A DNA stretch of 31,134 bases from CAYGGE01 sp966250865 (GCA_966250865.1 CBINIT010000011.1:1-31134), one strand, 5' to 3'. Positions 20,797 to 28,651 are shown, counted from the first letter of the stretch. Notes: generated by a model not told the origin, from the sequence alone. Numbers and translations are program-made.

Positions 20797-22298
20797 AATG
20801 AGACGCTCTTTTTCTGAAGATTCAAAATACTCTGATAAAATGGGCTGATTGGGGTGTTCGAATAGCCTTTATAGTCCCAAACCAATCCTTGAGGGTTAAT
20901 CGAACACAACAATACTTTCTTCTGGTCTAACGTTGACTCTTCGTACGTTTTTGCCAGATCAATAAACTTTTCGTTGAGAAACGCTGCAATTGCCTCCAGA
21001 TTATATTTCTCAATCATCCCGTCACTCTTAGCTAATTGAAGATCCTTAATCTTTTCTTCAATAGCTTCATTCTGTTCTCTAAATACATCATCAGAGTAAA
21101 TGCCGGCAATATTCTTTTCGATTAGTGCTTGGCGAAACTGGTAGAGCTTCTTTAGCTCTTCTTCTGCATGCTCTCGTCGTTTCTGTAGCGTTTTGATCCG
21201 TTCAAAATACGTCCTTCTTATATATGCGTTGAGTAACTCTATAGTCTTTGGCTTTAGGCTAATGTGACTCAGCCTTTCTAGTGTCGCCTGCTCTATGACC
21301 TCTACGGGCACAGAGGGGCCTGTGCCGCATCTTTTTGGACAAAAGTAGTAACTATAGTGTTTTCGTTTACCTTTGCTTTTTGCACCCGTAAAGGACGCTC
21401 CGCAGCCCGAGCAGGATACGAGTCGTCGCAAAGGAAACTCAGGATTGTCTTTTATTCGTCTGGCTACCGATTTAGTTATATTCGTATTTCGTCCGTCTAG
21501 GATGGTTTGCACACGATAAAATTGCTCTTCAGTAACCATGGGAGTATGTTGACCTCGAATCTCTTGCTGATACTTCTTGGATGTCACATAACCGGCGTAA
21601 AACTTATTCCGAAACAAGCGATTAAGAGCCTGTTGACGTAAGTGACCTCCCTTGTGACGTTGTCTTACTCCCTTTTCATGTAAGATTTCCGTCATTTGTC
21701 GTAACGATATAGTACCGGTGGCCATCAAGTCCCATGCTTCTTTGAGCTTATCAAATGTTGCCGGGTCTTTAGCGGCGTAACCATTTTTATTAACATAGCC
21801 AACTGGTACATATCCCGTGAGGCCTGTCAAAAACCGTGCGCGTAAACCGTTGCGGCTTCGCTCGCTTTTGACGTCGTTATCCATTTGCGCAAAACCGGCC
21901 AACATAGTTTCAATAAATTTCTCGGTTGGGGTATTCCCTGTAGGTTCCGTTGCCGAAATAAGTAGGATCTCACATTCCGCTAACTTCTTACGAATAGCAA
22001 GATAATCTGCTGTTTGACGAGAAATACGATCAAGACGATACACGATTACTGCGTCGACATCTCGGCGATGTTTACGACAATATTCCAACATCTCGATAAG
22101 AGCAGGTCGACCTTTTATGTTCTTGGCTGATCTACCTTCTTCGCGAAAAATCTCTAATACCTTTATATTCCGTCTCTCCGCTTCTTTCTTACAGATATCC
22201 TCTTGTGTCGCAAGAGAGTAGTTATCAACTTGCTCCTCACTAGAAACCCTAAGATAGATAACGGCTGATTGCGGTTTGGTTGCTTTATCTTGGTACAT
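20742..22298 (-). CDS. Large serine recombinase (integrase)
   Basis: A site-specific DNA recombinase of 518 aa. The N-terminal resolvase domain (10-155) has YLRVSSEEQ with probable nucleophile S19, then VYRLDRISR and FAQMDNDVKSERSR. A recombinase domain (about 160-270) and a zinc ribbon (CSGCGASF...CPKRC, about 305-335) follow, then a coiled coil (about 370-440). The last 17 residues or so are encoded antisense within tRNA-Leu(TAA). This is what is expected when the element integrated into the tRNA 3' end, so the native C-terminus may have differed. The ATG has AAAGGAGGAATAGCC upstream, and the gene is coupled to the 121-aa gene before it. Confidence 0.92.
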   Translation of the reverse strand: MYQDKATKPQSAVIYLRVSSEEQVDNYSLATQEDICKKEAERRNIKVLEIFREEGRSAKNIKGRPALIEMLEYCRKHRRDVDAVIVYRLDRISRQTADYLAIRKKLAECEILLISATEPTGNTPTEKFIETMLAGFAQMDNDVKSERSRNGLRARFLTGLTGYVPVGYVNKNGYAAKDPATFDKLKEAWDLMATGTISLRQMTEILHEKGVRQRHKGGHLRQQALNRLFRNKFYAGYVTSKKYQQEIRGQHTPMVTEEQFYRVQTILDGRNTNITKSVARRIKDNPEFPLRRLVSCSGCGASFTGAKSKGKRKHYSYYFCPKRCGTGPSVPVEVIEQATLERLSHISLKPKTIELLNAYIRRTYFERIKTLQKRREHAEEELKKLYQFRQALIEKNIAGIYSDDVFREQNEAIEEKIKDLQLAKSDGMIEKYNLEAIAAFLNEKFIDLAKTYEESTLDQKKVLLCSINPQGLVWDYKGYSNTPISPFYQSILNLQKKSVSFGAEGGTRTRKPVEGSGF

Positions 22299-22300
22299 GG

Positions 22301-22666
22301 CTATTCCTCCTTTAGTACTTGCAAAAGTGTTTTGTTGTCGAAGACCGTTTTCTCAAACTCATCAAGCCAATTTGTTAGTAAGAACTGAAATTGGGTAAGC
22401 GCAGCGCGAAGTTCTTCATCGGAAAGGTTACTAATTTCTTGGCCCATGATTCGTCGCGCTTTTAGTAGTTCTGTTTCCTCGTGCTTCTCTGGGAAAAGAG
22501 ACGAAAGTGCAGCTTCCAAGGGTTGATTAGGTGAGTTAGTGCGAGCGGTTATATTGGATTCATCCAATGTTTTTAGTGCGAAGTGTTCGATGATTGTGGG
22601 CTGATATCCATCAATCACAGCGCTGCCAGCTACTTGGTTAAATGACCCGTTTTGCCCTAGTTCCAT
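22301..22666 (-). CDS. Small protein encoded directly upstream of the serine recombinase, 121 aa
   Basis: An unrecognised acidic protein. The N-terminal half is polar (VAGSAVIDGYQPTIIEHFALK) and the C-terminal half helical (about 75-121, including SDEELRAALTQFQFLLTNWLDEFEKTVF). The start has a strong AAAGGAGGATAC ribosome-binding site. Its stop is two bases before the recombinase ATG and overlaps that gene's ribosome-binding site, so they are translationally coupled. A recombination directionality factor or other recombinase partner is plausible from position only. Confidence 0.75.
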   Translation of the reverse strand: MELGQNGSFNQVAGSAVIDGYQPTIIEHFALKTLDESNITARTNSPNQPLEAALSSLFPEKHEETELLKARRIMGQEISNLSDEELRAALTQFQFLLTNWLDEFEKTVFDNKTLLQVLKEE

Positions 22667-22694
22667 GTATCCTCCTTTGTGTTTATAGTACTAA

Positions 22695-22722
22695 TTTATA
22701 GTGTATATATACACAATGTCAA
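22695..22722 (-). promoter_or_regulatory. Promoter with palindromic operator for the recombinase operon
   Basis: On the minus strand a consensus -35 TTGACA (22717-22722) and a -10 TATAAA (22695-22700) have 16-bp spacing. The spacer contains the perfect 14-bp palindrome GTGTATATATACAC (22701-22714), well placed for a dimeric repressor to block RNA polymerase. Confidence 0.7.
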
Positions 22723-22885
22723 TAGGTTATTTTCCACAACGAATTATTTGTTCGAGACCATTAATTCACCACTGGCTGATTAAAAATTCAGAACAATTTT
22801 CACCCATTCAGTGGCGAGTTGACGCTCTCTTCTAATGGTTGACGAATTAACTCTTAGAGGGAATGCTTCTGGCGAAAAAGAAAAC

Positions 22886-22909
22886 GACCGCGGTATTTCT
22901 ACCGCGGTC
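22886..22909 (-). terminator. Intrinsic terminator of the radical SAM operon
   Basis: A 10-bp stem GACCGCGGTA/TACCGCGGTC with a TTTC loop. On the minus strand it is followed by TTTTCTTTTT. Confidence 0.8.
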
Positions 22910-22933
22910 AGCTATCTCACCTGAGATGTTTGT

Positions 22934-23566
22934 CTAATTAGCAGCTTTGCGTGCCGCCTCTTGCTTGAGACGTGCTTGCTCATACTGCGCCAGCATGAAG
23001 TTGATGAGCCAGGCCGGGTATCCGGTGAGCTCGACCGGGGATGTCGTGCTCGTTGCCGGTAACGGGGATGCGTCAACTGCGGCTCGGTGCTGTCCATATA
23101 CCTCAGCTCCGAGCCAGTAACGATGTTGCTCGAGTAGTTGTATGGCCTGTTCCTTCGAATAGAAGACCGTGTAACTCTCGCCGTTGCCTTTGACTCCCAT
23201 CATGCCATCCGTTGCCTCGGTTCCCGGAGCCGGTACGCGGAAGATAACGAGTGAACCTTCTTCGGTACCAACTTGAATCGGGATCATCCGGCCGTTGAGC
23301 TGCGCAAGTAGCAGACCAACGAAGGATGCAGCCGTACCTTCGAACGAAAGGTTTGGCCGCGTTTCATCAGTCGTGAGCCGACCTTGTACCAGCCGTGGCC
23401 TCCAGTAATTCATCTCGTCGCTCGAGACACCGGCTTCACGCATTGCCTCCAGGCATCGTGCTACCGAGTAGAAGACAACGAGATGCCAGTTGTCCGCGAG
23501 TTGGATGGCCATAATGCCTTCGCGGATATTCGCTTCACTCAGAGCGAGGAATCGAACCGTTGCCAT
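22934..23566 (-). CDS. Unknown 210-aa partner of the radical SAM protein
   Basis: I do not recognise a family. The protein is soluble, with mixed alpha/beta character, no signal peptide and no Cys cluster. The N-terminal half has alternating strands and helices (TVRFLALSEANIREGIMAI, WHLVVFYSVARCLEAM). A middle part is rich in Gly (GMMGVKGNGESYTVFYS). An Ala/Ser/Pro linker and a C-terminal helix (YPAWLINFMLAQYEQARLKQ) follow. I chose the ATG at 23566, which has an AAAGGAG ribosome-binding site, over the longer frame. It is 40 bases downstream of the radical SAM gene, shares its GC-rich composition, and ends before a strong terminator. Confidence 0.7.
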   Translation of the reverse strand: MATVRFLALSEANIREGIMAIQLADNWHLVVFYSVARCLEAMREAGVSSDEMNYWRPRLVQGRLTTDETRPNLSFEGTAASFVGLLLAQLNGRMIPIQVGTEEGSLVIFRVPAPGTEATDGMMGVKGNGESYTVFYSKEQAIQLLEQHRYWLGAEVYGQHRAAVDASPLPATSTTSPVELTGYPAWLINFMLAQYEQARLKQEAARKAAN

Positions 23567-23606
23567 TGGTAACTCCTTTTGCCAGGTATCGCCCGGCGAC
23601 CAGATA

Positions 23607-24956
23607 TTACTTGATGATCTCCTCAACTAACATCTGCCCCAGTTCGGTCAGGTGCCACCCCTCCTGGCTGGTCGTAGCAAGACCTGCTTGTTGGAGCTGG
23701 AGGAGAAGGTTCACGATAGGGTTTGGTACTTCCTCACCGAAGCGAGCTTCGGAGTTGGCTAGCGATACTCCGAAGCGGGACTTGAGTTGGAAGAAAACCC
23801 AGCGTAGTGCCTGTTCGGTTTCGTCGTAGATAGCGCCTCCTTGGATGGGGAGCCGTTGCTCTTGGATTGCTCTCCGGTGTGCTCCCATCTCCTTCAGGTT
23901 GTAAAACTCGTACGTCGAGGAGTAGGAATAGGTGTGCCAGCCCAGACCGAAGAGGGGAATCTGGTCGGTCCACCTGTCGTGGTAGACTTGGGGCGATGAT
24001 CCCGACAGAGTAAACCACCCTGACGGCCCTTCGACATATCCCGCCTCTGTCAGTACTTGTTTGGCGAGATATTGCATGCCGTACAGGGATTCGAGACCAG
24101 GGAAGATCTCGGGACTACGAGCGAACTCAATTGCCGTTGCCGTTTTCATCTCGTCGTCTCGATGGACTCGAAGACGATAGATGGTGATGGCACTCGGGTT
24201 AAGGTGAATCGCCCACTGGAGATCGTCGTAGAACTGCTCAAACGACTGTCCCGGGAAACCGTAGATCAGGTCCACATTTACATGAGGGATGTCAGCCTGT
24301 ACCAGCCGCTTAACGGCGTCTTCTGACTGAACAGTCGTGTGGTGGCGGTTTTGAAGCGCCAAAATGCCGTCGTTGGTTGTTTGGACGCCGACACTTACCC
24401 TAGTGATCCCAAGTTCCCGAAGGAGGGTGATTTTCTCCGGCGTGTAGGTTTCGGGAGTGCCTTCGATACTGATCTCCGTCTGGTTCGTGATACCGAACTG
24501 CTGAGAAAGTTGAGCGATAAGCATACAGAGGTCGTGTTCGCTCATTAACATAGGCGTGCCACCGCCTAGATAGAGTGAGGAAACCTCTTTCTCCGGAAGG
24601 ATGGGAAAGTGAGCGCCGAGGATGGAGGCTTCGTCAATCAACCTTCCCACGAAATTACTGACCTTGGCCGCTGAACGATCCCGGTTAGCCTCGACTACTA
24701 CTGGATAGTGGCAGAACCGGCAACGGTACTTACAGATCGGCATGTGGGCGTAGAGGCTGATGCGTTGCTCGGCGGAAAGTCGCTCAGCAACCGCGGCCTG
24801 TATCTCTTCTACGCTTGCAGCGTGAGAGCCGTGATATTTCACACGATGCTCGCAGTCTGCTCTGTTGATTAGAAAAGCGCCATGACCCCCAAGAAAGGGC
24901 ATGACTACCTGAGACGCGAAGCGTTGAGCCTCTTGAATCGCCCGTTCTCTGGACAT
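23607..24956 (-). CDS. HemN/HemW-like radical SAM protein
   Basis: A radical S-adenosylmethionine protein of 449 aa. The cluster motif CKYRCRFC (C-x3-C-x2-C) sits near residues 75-82 after SLYAHMPI. It is followed by the SAM-binding LYLGGGTP, SIEGTPET and GVQTTNDGIL segments. The C-terminal part matches the HemN C domain (ALRWVFFQLKSRFGVSL, LATTSQEGWHLTELGQMLVEEII). The N-terminal 65 residues are an extra region. HemW members insert or carry heme; ChuW-like ones degrade it; which applies here is unclear. I chose the ATG at 24956 (GGAG nine bases upstream); a GTG nine codons earlier is the alternative. Composition is GC-rich and unlike the flanks, suggesting transfer. Confidence 0.85.
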   Translation of the reverse strand: MSRERAIQEAQRFASQVVMPFLGGHGAFLINRADCEHRVKYHGSHAASVEEIQAAVAERLSAEQRISLYAHMPICKYRCRFCHYPVVVEANRDRSAAKVSNFVGRLIDEASILGAHFPILPEKEVSSLYLGGGTPMLMSEHDLCMLIAQLSQQFGITNQTEISIEGTPETYTPEKITLLRELGITRVSVGVQTTNDGILALQNRHHTTVQSEDAVKRLVQADIPHVNVDLIYGFPGQSFEQFYDDLQWAIHLNPSAITIYRLRVHRDDEMKTATAIEFARSPEIFPGLESLYGMQYLAKQVLTEAGYVEGPSGWFTLSGSSPQVYHDRWTDQIPLFGLGWHTYSYSSTYEFYNLKEMGAHRRAIQEQRLPIQGGAIYDETEQALRWVFFQLKSRFGVSLANSEARFGEEVPNPIVNLLLQLQQAGLATTSQEGWHLTELGQMLVEEIIK

Positions 24957-25009
24957 CCTGGTTTTCTCCGTTGTGAAGAACACAAAAGAAGAACTCTTTT
25001 GCTACGCAG

Positions 25010-25038
25010 AGTCTATTCTAAACCTGATAGAAAGTCAA
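25010..25038 (-). promoter_or_regulatory. Promoter of the radical SAM operon
   Basis: On the minus strand, -35 TTGACT (25033-25038), 17-bp spacer and -10 TAGACT (25010-25015). Confidence 0.5.
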
Positions 25039-25111
25039 TAATACCAGTTATGAAGGTTTAACCTTTTAGCATGGATAATGAGAGGTGCAGTTAGTGATTA
25101 TCACAAGCGCT

Positions 25112-25140
25112 TGTTCATTTAACTGGTAAGACATATAATT
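25112..25140 (+). promoter_or_regulatory. Promoter of the TrlF-like gene
   Basis: A perfect -10 TATAAT (25135-25140) with a partial -35 TTGTTC (25112-25117) at 17-bp spacing, 50 bases before the ATG. Confidence 0.55.
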
Positions 25141-25189
25141 CATAGGAGACAACCTAGTAGGCTACCGGAAGGGTGGCAAGGAAAATTCA

Positions 25190-27910
25190 ATGAGTCAAAA
25201 TTCATCTGGATCAGAGTGGAGGAAATGGGACCTCCATATTCATCCGCCATTCACAAAACTCAATAATGCCTACTCTATCCCCTCAAATACATCGGGGGCA
25301 GAGGACAATATTGAGGCTGTGTGGGGAAAATATTGCCAAACTCTTGAAGAGTCTGACGTAGAGGTATTTGGTATTACCGACTACTTTTCTCTTGAAGGCT
25401 ATAAGCAGTTTATTACTAAACATCAATGCCTTTATCCCAACAGTAGCAAGGTGTTTTTCCCAAACATAGAGCTACGTCTCAGTTATAGTGTGAATAATGA
25501 AACGCAAAATATTCATTGTCATATAATTTTTAACAACGATGCTGAAACGCTTCTAAGAGCTGATCAGTTTATTGCGAATCTACCGACGACTACTACAGAT
25601 AACCGAGGAGCACACATTACCTGTGGTCAACTCACAGGCAGTAGTCAGTATCAGGCGGTCTGCATTGATTTACGAGATCTAAAGAGAGCGCTAGAAGAGA
25701 AGTTTGGGACTAAAACTAAACCATACTTAATCGTTGTGGCATGTAATGGCTATGGAAGTAACCGGGCGAGCGGATCGCAGCGTAACGCATGGCTTGCTGA
25801 TGAGGTCGATAAGTTTGCAGACATGTTTTTCGGGTCAAAAGACAATGTCGACTTCTGCTTAAAGAAGGACCGATATGAAGTTCAGGGCAATGAGGCTATC
25901 CCTAAAGCCGTTTTGTGCGGGTCAGACTGCCACTCTTTTAGCGATCTAGAACAGAATCTTAGCCAACAGTTCTCCTGGATTAAGGGCGACAAAACGTTTG
26001 ACGGCCTGTCTCAAGTTCTTTTCTTACCTAATCCGGCAGACCGTACAGAGATCAAGGAGACACCACCCGTTCAACCGGTAATTAAAATTAGCGATGTATC
26101 TCTAAACGTTCCCGACAACGCGAAAATAAAGTCGATAAGTACCGAGACGCGACGAACCGAAGTTAAGCCTTTCTTTTTTGCCGGAAAGCAATGGACCTTT
26201 ACTCTAAGCCCGTACTTTAACTGTTTCATTGGGGGACGTGGCGTTGGTAAGAGTACCTTGCTTAACCTTATTGATGAGCGCTTAAACGCTAAAAACAAAT
26301 TTTTTCAGGAAAATGCTCCAGCTGACTTTAGTGTCACAGCATCACTCTCTATAGACAGCGGCGAAGAGAAATATGTTGAATTTTTTGGACAAAATGAGAT
26401 CGAACAATACGCCAAAGATGCTGCAAGCCTAACCAAAACAGTTTATACCAGGATCCGAAGTAATGCACCTGAGGATGTCGAAAGCGCTGAAGAACACCTT
26501 GAGAAACAGCTCGATATAATAGACGAGCTTATTGAGTTGATTTTTCAACAGAACGAACTTTCTGCATCCCTAGCTCAGTTGACAAAAGACCTGGGTGCCA
26601 AGCAGAACTTGCAGAAGGTAGTACAAAGTGAGGAGTATAAAAATTATTCCCAGCAGGTAAAAGAAATTCGTGAAAAGAAGACACTTATCGAGCAAGCAGA
26701 CCAAAGCTTCAGTGCCTTGCAGGGTCAATTAGTTGTAATTCAAGACTCACTTACACCTTTTAGTGAGGAAGAAATAGAACGACTTGGAGGTCAGTCAGGC
26801 ATACTAACAGAATATAATGCGATCGCAGAAAAAGTGTCTAATCTTCAGGAAGAATTACAGCAGATTATTGAAGCTTCGACACCGGCAGACACCATTAAGT
26901 CTATTGATGCACAATTACAGAAAGTTTACGACGAAGTCCAAGGTTACCTTGCGGGCCTTGGTTATTCCGCTGAAAACATCAAGGATATGCGTAACGCGGT
27001 AAGTGACATACAGAACATCGAAAAACAACTGAAGACAAAAAATGAGCAGATTGAACGGATTAAGCAACGAGTTAGAGCATATACCTATGGTGAGCTTGAT
27101 GCAGCACTTCATAGCTACGAGGATAACATCAAAGCAGCGCTCGAACCGATCCAACGAGCACTTAGCACTTTCGTAGCAAATAATCCGAATAACGTCGCCG
27201 CAATCTCAATCGATTACATACCTCACGACATCGAACTTGTGAAAAAATCGATTGAAAATGAGTTTAAAGATCATTTTTCAGATACACTTAATGGTGTAAG
27301 CCGCTCAGATTTAATCAAGGATGCTCTTTTTAAGATCGAGCCATCGGATTTGCTTAGTGAAGTGAAAACACAAGGAGATTTGCTTGGTGCGCTTGATAGC
27401 TCGGCGACCGCTTACGAGAAAGCAATCAAGCAAATATTGACCGACAAAAACAACTATGAAGCATATTTAATGATCATTAAGAAATGCTTCAGTAACCCCA
27501 TGAAGCATCAGCGGTTTAGTATTAAATACGATGACAAACCTCTAGATCAGCTTTCTTTTGGTCAGCGCTGTACTGCCGCAATCATCTTGATACTTGCAAC
27601 TGGAAACAAGCCGATTATTATTGATGAACCTGAGGCACATCTTGACAGTGGCTTGATCGCTGATACTCTTGTTGACCTCATTAAGGTGCAAAAAGCCAAT
27701 CGGCAGATTATATTTGCCACGCACAACGCGAACTTTGTGATTAATGCAGATGCAGAGAAGATATTTATTCTTGAAGAGGGCGAGAACGGTGTATCAATAA
27801 CCGAAACGACTATCGAAAACTCCACCTACCGGGATAAGTTGATGAGACTAGAGGGTGGTAAGGAAGCACTAGATAAACGGTTTCATCGCTATAATATTTC
27901 GACGTTATAG
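25190..27910 (+). CDS. TrlF-like PHP-domain ATPase (candidate defence protein)
   Basis: A two-part protein of 906 aa. Residues 1-290 form a PHP-type metallohydrolase domain: DLHIHPP (D14, H16, H18), FGITDYFSL, an NIELRL acid, CHIIF, and GSDCHS (D246, H248). All metal-binding positions appear intact. Residues 320-906 form an SMC/ABC-type ATPase: Walker A GGRGVGKST (348-356), a long coiled-coil region (about 430-700), signature LSFGQR (788-793), Walker B IIIDEPEAH (809-817) and the H-loop FATHNANF. This is the layout of proteins named TrlF-family AAA-like ATPases, which I associate with phage defence and tRNA or nucleic-acid cleavage. The activity here is inferred. The start has an AAGGA ribosome-binding site. 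Confidence 0.8.
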   Translation: MSQNSSGSEWRKWDLHIHPPFTKLNNAYSIPSNTSGAEDNIEAVWGKYCQTLEESDVEVFGITDYFSLEGYKQFITKHQCLYPNSSKVFFPNIELRLSYSVNNETQNIHCHIIFNNDAETLLRADQFIANLPTTTTDNRGAHITCGQLTGSSQYQAVCIDLRDLKRALEEKFGTKTKPYLIVVACNGYGSNRASGSQRNAWLADEVDKFADMFFGSKDNVDFCLKKDRYEVQGNEAIPKAVLCGSDCHSFSDLEQNLSQQFSWIKGDKTFDGLSQVLFLPNPADRTEIKETPPVQPVIKISDVSLNVPDNAKIKSISTETRRTEVKPFFFAGKQWTFTLSPYFNCFIGGRGVGKSTLLNLIDERLNAKNKFFQENAPADFSVTASLSIDSGEEKYVEFFGQNEIEQYAKDAASLTKTVYTRIRSNAPEDVESAEEHLEKQLDIIDELIELIFQQNELSASLAQLTKDLGAKQNLQKVVQSEEYKNYSQQVKEIREKKTLIEQADQSFSALQGQLVVIQDSLTPFSEEEIERLGGQSGILTEYNAIAEKVSNLQEELQQIIEASTPADTIKSIDAQLQKVYDEVQGYLAGLGYSAENIKDMRNAVSDIQNIEKQLKTKNEQIERIKQRVRAYTYGELDAALHSYEDNIKAALEPIQRALSTFVANNPNNVAAISIDYIPHDIELVKKSIENEFKDHFSDTLNGVSRSDLIKDALFKIEPSDLLSEVKTQGDLLGALDSSATAYEKAIKQILTDKNNYEAYLMIIKKCFSNPMKHQRFSIKYDDKPLDQLSFGQRCTAAIILILATGNKPIIIDEPEAHLDSGLIADTLVDLIKVQKANRQIIFATHNANFVINADAEKIFILEEGENGVSITETTIENSTYRDKLMRLEGGKEALDKRFHRYNISTL

Positions 27911-27994
27911 ACTTGTTGGCTCTAAAACTTAGAGAAGCAAAGATATGGCTATTTGAGAATCAGGGTGTTACACTCTCCCTGTACAGGAGATATT

Positions 27995-28219
27995 ATGGAC
28001 GAACAAATTATTAAAGAAGTAATAATCAACCCATATTATGCGATCACTATCGCACCAATGCTTGCCACAGACCATGATCCCATGATTTCAAAAGAACAGT
28101 GGGTTCAAGCAAACATGAGATTAATTGAAGAGCTGGGAGCTGAAGCGTGGCTCAAACAGCTACTGGAAGTTCTCGCAAATGGTGGTCCAACATCTGATGA
28201 TGTCGAGGTGGCGGAATAG
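27995..28219 (+). CDS. Small acidic protein, 74 aa
   Basis: A hypothetical soluble protein, mostly helical (IKEVIINPYYAITIAPMLA, KEQWVQANMRLIEELG, AEAWLKQLLEVLANG). The ATG at 27995 has a strong AGGAG ribosome-binding site; an in-frame ATG 14 codons earlier has none. An extended -10 (TGT before TACACT) lies about 25 bases upstream, inside a CAGGG/CCCTG inverted repeat. No family is recognised. It is followed by an XRE-type regulator gene. Confidence 0.7.
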   Translation: MDEQIIKEVIINPYYAITIAPMLATDHDPMISKEQWVQANMRLIEELGAEAWLKQLLEVLANGGPTSDDVEVAE

Positions 28220-28258
28220 CATCAATAATCTACACTGGAATAATCCTTCCTAATCTGG

Positions 28259-28264
28259 TATAGT
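28259..28264 (+). promoter_or_regulatory. Extended -10 box of the XRE regulator gene (leaderless)
   Basis: TATAGT is preceded by TGG and ends seven bases before the ATG at 28272. No Shine-Dalgarno is present. Confidence 0.5.
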
Positions 28265-28271
28265 CCACCAT

Positions 28272-28487
28272 ATGAATGATGAGTATAAAACAGTAAGAAA
28301 AGAGCTTGGCGAGCGGCTCCGAACAATTCGCGAACGAGCCAGACTCACCCAGGCTGAAGTCGCTTCCCAGGCGGGAGTTGACCATAATTACTATGCTCGT
28401 ATTGAGCGTGGCATGGCCAATCCCTCGCTTGAAAAGCTTTATCGAATCATGAAGGTTTTGAAGATTAAGTCGCTTGTCATTCGTTAA
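28272..28487 (+). CDS. XRE-family helix-turn-helix regulator, 71 aa
   Basis: A minimal DNA-binding protein consisting of one HTH_3 (Cro/C1-type) domain. The five-helix pattern is clear: LGERLRTIRERARLTQAEVA, SQAGVDHNYYARIERGMANPSLEKLYRIMKVL (positions about 11-62), with the Q-x3-A helix 2 and the R-I-E-R-G turn diagnostic. It probably dimerises and binds short palindromes. Possible targets are its own promoter or the palindromic operator in front of the recombinase operon. It has a leaderless-type start. Confidence 0.88.
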   Translation: MNDEYKTVRKELGERLRTIRERARLTQAEVASQAGVDHNYYARIERGMANPSLEKLYRIMKVLKIKSLVIR

Positions 28488-28587
28488 CCTGTCCGTTAGA
28501 ATTATCTGAGTCATACGCTCTACGCAATTCATCGAGCCAACCGAGAAGGTGTTCGAACTGAAGTGCATTTAGGGCACCACAATACAT
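28477..28587 (-). CDS. Possible 36-aa protein or remnant of a longer gene
   Basis: A short minus-strand frame with protein-like sequence (ALQFEHLLGWLDELRRAYDS, an amphipathic helix). It overlaps the end of the XRE gene by 11 bp. There is no Shine-Dalgarno and a hairpin sits just before the ATG. The segment QF-x-x-LL-x-W-L-D-E resembles the C-terminal helix of the 121-aa protein encoded upstream of the recombinase, so it may be a fragment of a related gene. Confidence 0.35.
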   Translation of the reverse strand: MYCGALNALQFEHLLGWLDELRRAYDSDNSNGQVNE

Positions 28588-28611
28588 ACACAGCGTCGGC
28601 TGTGTTTTTTT
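28588..28611 (+). terminator. Intrinsic terminator after the XRE gene
   Basis: Stem ACACAGC/GCTGTGT with a GTCG loop and a run of seven T. Confidence 0.8.
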
Positions 28612-28639
28612 ATGCTCGTATTTTTCAGCTTGTCTGTGC

Positions 28640-28645
28640 TACGAT
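28640..28645 (+). promoter_or_regulatory. Extended -10 box of the Calx-beta gene (leaderless)
   Basis: TACGAT is preceded by TGC and ends six bases before the ATG at 28652. No Shine-Dalgarno is present. Confidence 0.45.
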
Positions 28646-28651
28646 AGAGCT

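Noticed and set aside
22834..22923. A 29-codon plus-strand frame over the radical SAM terminator
   Set aside because: It spans the terminator stem, lacks a ribosome-binding site and has no protein-like pattern.
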